From NCBI GenBank assembly GCA_963931925.1, contig OZ007570.1, forward strand, positions 50,627,936 to 50,691,935: a stretch of 64,000 nt of DNA, written 5' to 3'. A program made the position numbers and the translations under genes. The notes under the pieces were generated by a model. That model was not told the DNA's origin, made no database searches, and saw nothing but the letters and a program-made list of their open reading frames with translations. Positions 1 through 53,400 of the stretch are shown piece by piece. Within the stretch, counting starts at the first letter, position 1. Every line of letters starts with the position of its first letter. This stretch comes from Onchidella celtica (taxonomy: Eukaryota; Mollusca; Gastropoda; Systellommatophora; Onchidiidae).

Positions 1-639
1 AATGTTAATGAAGAAAATGGTTTTACTGATAAATTAGATAATTTATCAAAATAAAAAGGCAAAAGAAAATAAAAAATTGTTGGATACTAAATTATGTTAT
101 GTGTTGCAAATATGGCATACATGGCGCTGGAGGGTTAATGACATAGCATGTCACGGATGGTCTTAGACAAAATTTTATAAAAATGGAGCCCCCAAATATT
201 GACGGACTTGCTGCGCTCCGAAAATCGAAGTCTGGATTCGCTGCGAAGTACTCACACTGGTTTAACATTCTACCCTTTTTTTTTTTTTTGTTAAGTTGTT
301 TTATTGGTTCAGTTTTCCATTCTGTTAAGCTACATTTTTTGTTCCTGATGAAGATTAACAGATCGAAGGCTTGATTTGTCTTCCAATTTCCATTGCGTTT
401 TATTGTATCGTTTCTGTATTATTTCTTACGCGAGGCTGCTACATAGCCTACAACTTGTGCTCTTTGCCACACTTTGACCAGGGGTGGTCTAGCTTGATTC
501 AACGTATGTTGTGGTGTGGAAAGAAACAAAAATGTAACTCTGGCAAGCATGTATCAATTCGGAAATCACTTACAGCTTAATTGTTTCATTGATCGCGACC
601 TCAATTCTTTGTTCGAACTGTCTAGGCACACGACATATC

Positions 640-930
640 GTGGAAAAAGCGTGGAGAGATTTTTTCACGACACGTTTTTCATCCAATCAGAGCTTACCGT
701 TTTCTGACTCAAAATGGCGGCCCCCACTGAGCGGGAGGTCGGAACCTGGGGGGCGTGAGGGTCTAGTCAGTTTGTATCAATGGGCGGTAGTCAGATTGAC
801 TAATCAGGCGAAAAGGGGCTGGGGTAGCTCTAATAAGTCGTGAAACGTCGTGAAAAACTTCACCAAGGCCATTTCCACGACATGTCGTGGAAAACTTCAC
901 GGAGGCGATTTCCACGACATGTCGTGAAAA
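640..930. repeat. cluster of ACGACATGTCGT palindromes
   Basis: Two near-identical palindromes centred on ACGACATGTCGT lie at 872-893 and 909-930, each flanked by TTTCC/GGAAA. A third, imperfect copy (CGACATATCGTGG) lies near 640, and half-copies (GTCGTGAAA, TTTCACGACAC) lie at 664-675 and 837-858. The spacing of the main pair is about 37 bases. The cluster could be the sub-terminal repeats of a decayed DNA transposon or a binding-site cluster; nothing here decides between them. Confidence 0.5.
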
Positions 931-1515
931 TAGCCACTTCCTTCTTTGTTTGTTCTGTCTCAATTTTTTTTTTTAATGGAGATCTTTTAGTATGTAGGAG
1001 AGGTATAGCAAATGCACACTTCGACACTTGTTAAAATGCGTTGTGGCACTTATCACGCTGTTTTACAGTTCCGATTTATTCTAACTCCTTATCACAATAA
1101 CCAAAGCCGTAAACGTTTACGTGGAATTTCTCAGCTGTGCAAAAAGTGGAGCTGGAACAAAACAGGAACTAAGGCCGCATGATGACCTGCGGAAGAATGA
1201 AACAAGAAAAAAAAAATTGAGAACAGCTGTCAGCCTCTCCATGATTTGTACGTGCTCGGACTAAATACCAATCAATGAAAAATACTATTTGCTCAATAAA
1301 ATTTATAAAACGCTCAGGAAAGGGGTATTTCATAACAGCTTTGACAGTCATGTTCCTCTACAAACAGTCCAATGCAGGAAGAAAAGATGAAAAAGAAGTG
1401 GGAAGATCGGTTTTCTTTAGCATCACGCCTTGGATTTTGGTTGTTTTGTGACAAAATGTTATGACATGCCATTGAATGGTTAACAAGTTCCTCTTTGTCC
1501 CTCTGCTATTTCCAG

Positions 1516-1662
1516 GATTCACAGACAAATGATCAACACAGTGGAAAAGACCAATATTTTCTCAAAGCTTCCGAGTGTCTGGATTGCTTCCCGGAGAGCC
1601 AGGACAAAATGCTGATGGTCCGTCTTGCGAGATACTATGTGGACAGTGGCCGGGAGGAATGA
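1516..1662 (+). CDS. terminal coding exon of an unidentified gene
   Basis: The exon is preceded by a pyrimidine-rich tract and a CAG acceptor (1513-1515). It reads 48 codons to a TGA at 1660-1662. The peptide begins DSQTNDQHSGKDQYFLKASE, then has a Cys-rich helical stretch (CLDCFPESQDK) and ends VRLARYYVDSGREE. The composition looks like a real soluble helical C-terminus, unlike the surrounding AT-rich sequence. I do not recognise the family. No upstream exon was found in bases 1-1515, so the rest of the gene probably lies left of the window. It runs toward POLQ, so the two genes are convergent. A chance open frame is the alternative. Confidence 0.5.
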   Translation, partial: DSQTNDQHSGKDQYFLKASECLDCFPESQDKMLMVRLARYYVDSGREE

Positions 1663-2575
1663 TCTACTGTACATTCATGTTAAAGAGACGTAGGCTGGTG
1701 ACGCACTGGGTCAAGTTTATTTGTTTTGCTGACTGTTTTGACTCAGTTCGTGAATCCTTCTTTCCGTCAGCTGACTTAAGACACTTTTCACTGACGTACC
1801 CAGACTATTGAGATGAGCGTTTAAAAGGCAGTCAAACTTGTGAAGTACTGGTACCTGTAAATTGGTAGCTCTAGCTCAAATGGATTATTAATTCTTTTTT
1901 ACAAAAAAAAAAAAACTGGTTGGACAGGCAAATAGACAGGTTGACCAACTACCTGGTGACCACCCAGGTGTCAAATTACTCTTACACTTTGTGGCACAAG
2001 TTTCAATCCCCCTCGTATCAGCGGTTTTAGTTGTCCTTGATCAGCAAACACGCATCAACGTGGATAGCGGGAAGTTTCTGTTAGTTGAGGCTGATGCAAG
2101 AGATTTTATGCGATTTTTTTTTACTATAGTACAGTATGCTGTCTGGGTTTAAGCGTGACTCAGTACGTGTCCCTGACCCTGATTGTCATGATCAGCTCAG
2201 GAGCAGTTCCACAGACAGTTCTCCTTTATTAGAAGTAATGCGTGCAGCGGGCATGCAGTGACATCAAATGGTACTATGTTGAAATTTTTACTTTTATTTT
2301 TGTGGTGAAGGTAACTAAATCATGTGATGTTGAAGTGAACGGTGCATATATGCATATGAATAATACAGAAACACACAAAAAAAGGCTAAGGAAAATGATT
2401 CTTTCCTCTTCCTTTGACTGTTGTTTTATCTTTTCTGTATGAAGCTTTGCAACACACAACTTTTTTCTATTTGCCACAATCTGATCTTGCTTCAAAGCCT
2501 TGCTGCGACACTATAGATTTTTTGTGTGTGTTTGTGTATTTTTTTTTCAAATAAAATATTTTGTCAGTGTGCAAG
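1663..2575 (+). other. probable 3' UTR of the 1516-1662 gene
   Basis: No coding potential is seen. The stretch is AT-rich and runs from the TGA to a canonical AATAAA at 2550-2555, which is followed by GT-rich sequence (gtcagtgtgc, gtggtgtag). This is the expected layout of an untranslated 3' end and cleavage site. Confidence 0.4.
2550..2555 (+). promoter_or_regulatory. poly(A) signal AATAAA
   Basis: An exact AATAAA hexamer is followed within 30 bases by GT-rich sequence. It lies about 890 bases after the stop codon at 1660-1662. It is the best candidate end for the plus-strand transcript. Confidence 0.4.
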
Positions 2576-2729
2576 AGTGGTGTAGTTTTGTATGACTTTG
2601 AGGGCCATTTCATAATTAAAGAAGTCTTGTCCTGGACTGCTGTTTTGTTTTTGTTTTTGAGCTGCAAAAAACAACAAAAAAAAAACAACACAAACAATGG
2701 CAAGAAGTTTTATCGAGTTGAATTAAAAT

Positions 2730-2875
2730 GTATAATAATAATAATAATGGATGGCATTTATATAGCGCATATCCATTTAAAATGCTCTATGCGCTTTACA
2801 GAAGCAACATGTCAACCACAGAGCAGAATGGAGCGCCTGCGAAGCGCGCAACACACTACACTGCTTCTTTCTCTC
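2730..2875 (-). repeat. short interspersed repeat with (ATT)n tail, copy 1
   Basis: An (ATA)n tract at 2730-2748 is followed by sequence that, on the minus strand, reads TGTGGTTGACATG, then TTTTAAATGGATATGCGC, TATATAAATGCCAT and an (ATT)n tail. The same arrangement recurs at 26085-26278 and 63227-63381 on the plus strand. Such a tail is typical of SINE or LINE 3' ends in marine invertebrates. Confidence 0.7.
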
Positions 2876-4176
2876 AATAATAATGACAAATTTTGTTCTT
2901 TGCCTCTCTTTACAGAGACTCAGGAGCCATTATCACACCCATATGTAGCTGTACAGTCACATCCTTCACCCCCCCCCCCCCCCCCAAAACACACACCAGA
3001 CTACCACTAATATTACTATTTGGACAGGAAAATAGGAACACATGTACATAAAAACATCAAGTTTTGCAGATCATAATTTTACTTTGTTTATTCTTTTTTT
3101 TCTTTCTTTCGGTACAAAACAAATGCAAGGACCACTCTTTTCAAACAGGTACATTTCAAAACATTAATCAAGCCACCAACCTGATTTTACCATGAGGAAT
3201 ATTAAGTTCACAATGAATAAATACCCATTGCATTGCCTGCTCATAAAGTAAAATATATGCGACGAAATAAACATCTCTAAATCCAGGCACCTTGAGCAAA
3301 AATAATGCGATGATAAATACATGTATTAATACAATTTACCCATCATGTACAATAACTGCAATGACAAGGAGAAAGAAAGGGTGAAAGAAAGTATAAGAGC
3401 ACCTGTTGTGAAGAAAATGTAAAAAAAAAAAAAAAATTGTCTGACACTTATGATACTTCATTGTATTACTAAAATCAAATAGATTATTATATATACTGAG
3501 GGACACACAGTAAACTGTCATATCATTGGGTATTTGCCATATTGTTGCATGTGCATTTTTGCCTTTTCGAAAAAATGAAGATTGAAGTTTGGTTGGCAAA
3601 AGGGCTAAAACGCAGAAAAAAAACATTGTAAACTCATATCTTGGAAAAGTTTTTAACTGATTGGAATGACACTTATTAATTATTATACATAATGAAATTA
3701 GGAGTAAAAGAGCCACTTCCATGACAAAACCTGAAAATCAGCTAAATGTTGCATACAACAATATGGCAAATACCCCTCAATATGTTGGTTTTAACAAAGT
3801 TTTCAGGAGAAGCAAGAGTCTGAATTACTTCCTTTATCAGACTTAATATACACTATAGTATAAGCTCACAATGCAGAACTCAAATAAATGTGTTTAACAT
3901 GAAGATTTTCCTATATATTCACTACTATGATATTTCATTCTTAACATGTAAAGGAAAAATGAATTTACATTTATAAATCTACTTTAATATAACTATTTTG
4001 CACTCTTACAATTGGAGTAAATAAATACATGTACTTCAAGTTACTATCTGCTGCCATCTGCATTTATACAATACCATCTTGAATTACCAATGGACTTAAA
4101 TAAACATTTTTTTCACTTCATTCAGAAGCCCAGCTTCCTGTGATTCTCTAATTCAAAGTTGTAAATAGTATAAATA

Positions 4177-4350
4177 ATTATTTCAGATATTAAAGCTGCA
4201 TCATTACATTTATTTCAGAAATCAAAGTTGAACCATTATAATTATTTCAGAAATTAAAGCTGTATCATCATAATTATTTCAGAAATCAAAGTTGAATTAT
4301 ATACTATTTTAGAGATCAAAGTATCTCAGATTATTTCAGAAATTTAAATT
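4177..4350. repeat. degenerate ~40-bp tandem repeat
   Basis: Four to five diverged units resemble ATTATTTCAGAAATCAAAG, followed by TTGAACCATTATA. The unit is AT-rich and no frame is preserved. Confidence 0.6.
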
Positions 4351-4436
4351 TTATCAATGTAGTGAAATTTCCCTTAAAAAAGCATCTCCCTAAACATGTG
4401 TCCAATATGTTTATAATGCTAAGAGCTGTTGTGGAC

Positions 4437-4718
4437 TTAACTCATTCGGTACTCATGCACTGTACACACATGCTATGCTACCCACACATGGAAACTATGA
4501 AAATGTTCTCTTTTCACATTCTGGGAGTGGAAATGGAAAATGACTGATCCAGCTGAGCTATGGCTAAAATGAAAGCCCTTATGTAGATCTTCCCAACCAT
4601 AAATCATACACATAATGTAAATTTCAACAATAGAATTAAGGGAACTGTGTGAAAAGTGGTGAAAATGTTGTGTAGAGAGAAAATGGGCGACTATCAGCTT
4701 ACATACTCAATGAGTTAA
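4437..4718. mobile_element. TTAA-bounded MITE-like element
   Basis: The left end TTAACTCATTCGGTACTCAT (4437-4456) is matched in inverted orientation by the right end ATACTCAATGAGTTAA (4703-4718). Both ends carry TTAA. There is no coding content. It resembles elements at 34181, 40475, 58863 and 61958. Confidence 0.5.
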
Positions 4719-4879
4719 CCCGATGAACCCTGTTCACCAGATATACCAGCCCCGCTACAGTGTCTATATACCTATTCATCGAGCGACCAGTGCGGAATAC
4801 CCTAAAAATTGTTAACTGAGCTCAGAAGGCCTGGGATATGGTACAGGAAAATCAAGAGTTCTGGGTTCAAAAGGGTTAA
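4715..4879. mobile_element. second TTAA-bounded MITE-like element, sharing a TTAA
   Basis: TTAACCCGATGAACCC at 4715 is matched by GGGTTCAAAAGGGTTAA ending at 4879. The element shares its left TTAA with the element at 4437-4718, so the two appear to abut. Confidence 0.45.
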
Positions 4880-5559
4880 CAATCTGAATTAGTTATTTTA
4901 TGAGCGGTATTCCTACAAAAAGTGATTTTACACAGTTAAAACATCCCCTCATATTGTTAACCCTAAATTGTAAGGGAAAAAAAAAAGAAAAATTTGAAAA
5001 AAAGATGACACAAAAATTATCAACTTAACTAACAAATACCAAAAAATTTCTCTTCAAACAGCACTTCGAACAAGACCTATATTTTTTGAGTGCCCAGACA
5101 ACTGATCAGCGCAAAACTATCCAAAATGTCACTGGAGCTAAATACATGGATGAGTAGACCCTTTCCGCCTACATAACAAGTCAGTAAGATTGATGTCTAC
5201 ATCACTAAGAAGTACATGGATTTATTTTGGATCAGGAAAGAACAACCTACCAAAAAAATCTAGATGTCTTCCATGAGATGTCAGTCCCCACATTTTGTTG
5301 ATTATATATTTTTTGTTTGGACAACAAAAATCTGCTGGGAAAAATACTATCTTTACACATAATGTTCATAATGATGTGTTAATTCTCCACTTCCAATCCA
5401 GTTGCTCCAGGTTGGCATTTTCAGGGTTCAAAATGATAAATGTACAATCAGAAATCCACAGATAAAACAAACCAGAGATGTTAACATTCAAACAGATTAT
5501 GTATAGGCTCTTATCAGTATGACACACTTGATAGCATGCACTTCCTAAATACAGTCTCT

Positions 5560-6094
5560 TTAGGGCAATAATTGAAGTCCTTTCAGTACAAAGTTACACA
5601 GTTTTGCAGTACTTTTAGGATTGGCATTAATGAAGCCCTTTCGGTACAAACTGCATAGTCTTTGCAGTGCTTTTAGGGACTGGCAATAATGAAATCCTTC
5701 CATAGTCTCGTATAGTTAAACAACATAGTCACGCAGTACTTTTAAGGATTGCCAAATACTGAAGTCCCACCAATATCCACTACAATCAAACCATGTAGTC
5801 TTGACATACTTGTAAGGGTTGGCAAAAACTGAAGTCCATCCATGATCCAGTACAAGTTAAACCACATAGTCCTGCAGTACTTTGAGGTGTTGGCAATAAG
5901 TGAAGTCCTTCCATGATTCCGTACTGTCAAACTATGTAGTCTTGCAGCCCTTTTTTCGGTTGACACTAATTGAGGTCCTTCCACTATCCACTACAGTCAG
6001 ACCACATTGTTTTATACTTCTTTTAGTATAGACAAACTACATGGTCTTGCAGGACTTTTAAGGGCTGGCAATAACCAAAGTCCTTTCAGTACAG

Positions 6095-6114
<20 letters not shown>
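5560..6114 (-). repeat. ~70-bp minisatellite that includes the POLQ stop codon
   Basis: About eight diverged ~70-bp units start at roughly 5593, 5651, 5727, 5796, 5867, 5938, 6043 and 6106. On the plus strand each resembles GTCTTGCAGTACTTTTAAGG, followed by GGCAATAATGAAGTCCTTCC, a GATCCAGTACAGTCAAAC segment and CACATA. The last unit runs into the POLQ coding sequence: the motif CAGTCAAACTACATAGTCTT is the reverse complement of the last codons and TGA of POLQ. The array therefore appears to have grown from the end of the open reading frame into the 3' UTR. Confidence 0.8.
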
Positions 6115-48550
<42,436 letters not shown>

Positions 48551-48799
48551 CTGAAAACAAAAGGTGTCAAAATAATAAAACCAAGTCCACAATTTGTGGC
48601 TGTTCCATGTTTTCTGTCAACTAATTTGCCTTTGCAAGTAGTAAAATGGTCAGTCACTCAGTGTAAACCTTTCAAGGGTTAGACTCCTTCAATATGACCG
48701 GTAATTTCAAGGATGAGGAATGGTGCAGAATTCAATTTGGAAGCTATGTAGTGTGTTTCTACTAATACTACTATACTATAAACGCAAATTAGCTGAATA

Positions 48800-49985
48800 G
48801 GATTTTGATATTCAAGGCAGTAAGCTTCAGAATCTAGGAGGAGATGCACTGTTAGACCTATTCTTTACTAATTTCCCTAACCTTACAAGAGAGCTCAAAA
48901 TTCTCCCTGGCCTAGGGGACCATGGCATAGTTCAAATCGATTCAGAACTGAAACCCTTTATAAAAAGACCTATTAGGCGACAGATTTACCTATGGAATCA
49001 GACAGACGAAAATATACTGAAAAGAGAGGCAGCAACTTTTGGCAGTTTTTTCATGAAATACCACTCTTCAAAAACGGACGTAAACAAACTTTGGGACTGT
49101 ATCAAGTTAAACCTGAATACGATCATGGAAAATGTTACAACAAAAATGTCATCCACGAAAATTCATCAACCCTGGATAAATACATTAACGAAACGATTAG
49201 TCCGGAAAAAATATAAATGGTTCAAAAAAATGAAACAGTGCAACTCCGAACGAGTAAAGAAAAAATATCTAGAAATCAAAAGATTGACCCAGAAAGAATG
49301 CCGGAAAGCTCATAATAATTATGTCCATGACATGATAAGTGATACAAGTGATAACAGCAAAAAACTATGGAGATATGTGAAAAGTAAAAACAAAGAAAAC
49401 TTTGGAGTAGCGGCACTGAACGATGAGAGAGGACACCCACAGCAAGATGCCCAAAAAAGAGCCAATATTTTAAATACTCAATTTTGTAAGGTCTTTTCTG
49501 ACCCAGGGGGTGTCTACCCGGGAGAGCTGAGTGGTGCCAAACTGCCGGATATGGATGAAATATTTGTTACAGAAAATGGAGTACTGAAACTTTTGGAAAA
49601 CCTTAATGAAAATAAAGCTACAGGGCCTGATGGAATTACCGCCAAATTACTGAAACTTTGTGCCAAGGAAATTGGCCCCGTTTACACTTTGTTGTTTAGA
49701 GCTTCAATCGAACAAGGAAAAATACCGGAAGACTGGAAAAAAGCAAATATGTTGTACCCATTTTTAAGAAAGGAAATAAGGCTAGTCCTGAAAATTATAG
49801 ACCAGTCTCCCTGACATCAATATCTTGTAAGCTTTTAGAGCATATTTTGCACACCAGCATCATGAAGCATCTCGAGAGACACTCGGTTTTAACACATGTA
49901 CAGCATGGTTTTAGAAAATACAGGTCGTGTGAGTCCCAGCTGATCACAACTTGCAACGATTTTGTTAATAACTTGATCTGGATCT
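48800..49985 (+). pseudogene. non-LTR retrotransposon (LINE) fragment, RT N-terminal part
   Basis: A plus-strand frame contains the endonuclease-RT linker (GGDALLDLFFTNFPNLTREL, GLGDHGIVQIDSE, KLWRYVKSKNKENFGVAAL) and the first RT blocks (LNENKATGPDGITAKLLKL). After a one-base shift near 49755 it continues (FKKGNKASPENYRPVSLTSI, HVQHGFRKYRSCESQL). The catalytic block, RNase and 3' end are missing. It is therefore truncated at both ends, unlike the 5' truncation usual for LINEs. The family looks CR1/jockey-like. It sits between the 5' ends of POLQ and MEAF6. Confidence 0.85.
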
Positions 49986-50481
49986 AGCCGGATAATACTC
50001 TGAAAATGATATTATATATTTCATCAAATTGCCTTTAGAAATAACTATGACTTCTGTCGCTTAAACCACGACACCCAAGGTTAACAGAGAGAGCTGAGAA
50101 TAAGCTACCATAGGATCTTTACACAAGAAGGCATAGAGATCTAAAATAAGACTGGATACACTAGACTCTAGACTCTAGTTTGTCAAAAAATAACTGGTCA
50201 GACAAGACGAGTGAGATTCGACAGGCCCCGACGGAATTCTTCGGCATGGACAATTCAAAGAATCAGCTAATTCATTTGCAATTATTTTACGTATCTTTAG
50301 ATCTCCGTTCGCTTACATTGTAAATGGATTATGAAAAATATATTTTAAAAAGTTCCTGTTCCTTCAAGAGAGGTATTTCATTTTGAACTATCCGCCATGT
50401 TGCTATTTTTAGGTGTGTTATGCTTGCATTTTTCGTTTCGGATCGACATTTGGTGGTAATTTTTAACAATGATGATTCAAA
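49986..50481. promoter_or_regulatory. intergenic region upstream of MEAF6, possible shared promoter
   Basis: It lies between the LINE fragment and the MEAF6 ATG. No TATA box was seen. POLQ and MEAF6 are transcribed away from this interval, so it may drive both, but the missing first POLQ exon leaves the POLQ start unknown. A minus-strand ATGGCGGATAG near 50400 is a possible but unsupported upstream POLQ start. Confidence 0.3.
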
Positions 50482-53400
50482 ATGGCGTCGAAGTCCCACA
50501 CATTAGATACCCGGGCTGAATTGAATGAATTAGTGCGAAGAAGGGCAGAAATAGCGGTATGTGCTACAGAGAAAGTTTATTATTTTATGAACAGATATTC
50601 TCGTGATATAGGAATGGTAAAATATGTAAAGATTTTAACAGGCTTTGCCCTTTGCATTGAAGAGATGGCATTCGAAATTGTCGGTGAATGAAAAAGTTGA
50701 AGTGAAATCAAACATGGAGATCGTGTAGATCTAGATATAGAATCTATCTCTAGATCTAGATATATCTAGATCTAGATCTAGATGGAGAGATGTAATTTTG
50801 CATTGGAAACTTTTTTTATATACTCAATGGAAGCTGCTGCTAATAGAAGCCGTTAAAAAAAAATAAATCCACTTCTTTGTGAGGCATCATAAATTGATTA
50901 ACTTTATTTTCTGGGACTGAATTAAAATGCAACCTGAGGAATGCATTGATTGAAAAACAAAGTACGCCTTACGTACTAGCCTATTGGCTGCCTGAAGACT
51001 AAATAAATTGCTCTCAATTTAGTTTAGAGCAGCCTCCACTGGCTTGACACTCTGGCTACCCCAACCAAAGTATTTGGTCCCAGTTATCTTTTACTTTTTC
51101 TTCGTAAGAAAATTCTGGTGTTACTGTTAGACTTTTGCGCACTTCGACCATCCGTCTGCACGACTTTTTGTTCACTCAACAGAGACTCACCTTTGATTTT
51201 GGTTTACCAAGGATAGTTTTCTACTTTCTTTGGTAGTACACTACTGAAAAAGAAAAAGCACAGGAAGGTCTTCCCCCCGTCCGCACCACCTACCAAAAAG
51301 TTAACAAACATAAAATGATGAAGACCTCCCCTAACCTGCGCTTTCATTCTTTCTTTCTTCTTTCTTTGTCCCATACAAATACTAAACCCAACCTTTTGAT
51401 AAGCCTGCTCAAAAGTCCCCTTTTTAGTGTGTTTTCTTGACTGGCGCGGATGGGCGGAGGACCTCCCAAAGTACAACTATTTTGATGGGCGTCTCGAGTG
51501 GTAAAGGCGTGACAGGGAGAATTGGGACAGTGGAACAGACACAGCATGTACGTTTGGAGAACCAGCGTGAGCGGCACTATTTATTGTATTCCTGCGCCAA
51601 GCATGCGCAAACAATGAATGGTGAAGCAGAGAGAAAGATAATTTACATCAAGCATCAAGGAACCATCGACTATGTCCCTTAGACCATTATTGGCAGTAAC
51701 TCGTATGTCTAGCCCGAATACGACATCTCCCCTTTTAGGATAAAGACACCACAAATAACTCTTTTCAACTTGAACCACCAATAAACTAAATTAATCCAGC
51801 AGAGCGTCCTCTGACTTTTATGCTTCAGCACACAGTATCTGTTTTCACTTCGAAACGACGATGTGACTTCCTGCATAGCGTCACTGAATAAATCAAAAGT
51901 CACTCACCAAGCCATCCTTGGTTACTTATGATTATGGTTACATGTAACTTTACTGGTACCGGGCTGGTTTGTTGACCTGGCGACCAGACCTGGTTACATA
52001 TGGCTGTGGCGACTGCGTCGGCGGCTGCTCTGGCGGTGGCTGCCCCTGCTGCTGAAGCGGTTGCACCGGCTGCGACGTTTCACTGCCTGTAGGTTGTACG
52101 GACATCTTCGGGTCGTCTTCGTTGATCTGCATCGACATCTTCGGATTGTCTCCGTTGATTTGCATCGACATCTTCGGGTTGTCTACGGTGATCTGCTCGG
52201 ACGACGTACGTAACCTTATGTGCTTGCGGTTACGCCTCAGGTGTCTGAACGAGGTAGGATCTTGGAGCACACTTTTCAAGGTCTTCGCCTGGCTTCTTCC
52301 AGCCTTTCTCTCCATCCTCCTTCATGAGGGCGAGGTCTCCGGGTTTAAGGTCTGGCAAGCTCCGTGCTTTTTGGTCAAAGTACTGCTTTGACTTTTCGTC
52401 ACTAGCGTACTTTGTCATGTTCCACTTTACATGGGACAAGGGACTGGGGAAGGACGGGTAGGGTTGTGCGTAGCCTCCTTCCGAACGCTAGCTCTGCCGG
52501 GCTTACTCCGAGGGTAGGGAGTGGAGTAGCTCGGTAAGTCAGCAAAGCAAGGAGATAGTCTTTTTGTCTTAGGATCTCCTTTGCTGTCTTCGCGGCACGT
52601 TCTGCCTCACCGTTTGACTGTGGATAATGAGGTGAACTGGTGACATGGCAAAAGTTCCATTCTTGAGCAAATCTCTTGAATTCTGCTGAAGAAAACTGTG
52701 TTCCGTTGTCGGAAACGACTGTCTCCGCAATTCCATGTTGCGAGAAGATTATCTTCACCTTGTTGATGACTGCTAATGTGCTATGGAGGTCATCTTGTTG
52801 AGTTGAACTATGTCTATGTAGCGACTGTAGTAATCGACTGAGACGAGGTAGTTCTGGCCTTTGATCTCGCAAATGTCGACAGCGATCCTCTGAAAGGGTC
52901 GTTCTGGCATCTTCGACGGAAGCAATGGCTCACTCGCTTGTGATGGTTTCTTCTCTTGACAATGCTTACAAGCTGCGACTCTGTTCTTGATGTCTTGGCT
53001 TATGTGTGGCCACCACACTGATGTTTTTGCTCGTTCACGGCACTTGGTGATTCCCATATGGCGATCATGGATACATTCCAACACTTCTGCTCGCATGGAG
53101 ACTGGTACGACGATGCGATCGCCATAGATCAACAGTCCTTCATGGGTACTGAGGTCTCCACGAACTGCAAACAGATCTCGAGCTGCCAATTTGACATCTT
53201 CTTTGTAGACTGGCCATCCCCTGATGGTGTAGTCTAACGCTGTTTTGAGGTTGACGTCTTTCTGGGTCTCCTCACGCATCTGGTTCAGCTTGGCATCTGA
53301 AACTGGCCATGCACTTGTAACTTCATGCACGTAGACTTCTACGTCATCTTGTAGTGCTGTTTTTCCTTTCTCTGGCTTCAAAGGACTTCTTGACAGGGTG

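Larger units (their letters stand above)
2880..5559. other. non-coding stretch between convergent genes (POLQ 3' side)
   Basis: No convincing exon was seen. The region holds a poly-C run near 2970-2985, a degenerate tandem repeat (4177-4350) and two TTAA-bounded inverted-repeat elements (4437-4879). Part of it is likely POLQ 3' UTR. Several TTTATT hexamers on the plus strand (for example near 3085 and 5220) could be minus-strand AATAAA signals, but I cannot tell which one is used. Confidence 0.4.

Noticed and set aside
2561..3010. 149-codon plus-strand frame
   Set aside because: It runs through poly-C, poly-A and an (ATT)n-tailed repeat; composition is not protein-like.
3336..3722. 128-codon minus-strand hydrophobic frame
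   Set aside because: AT-rich low-complexity translation (Phe/Leu runs) in POLQ 3' flanking DNA; no splice or start context.
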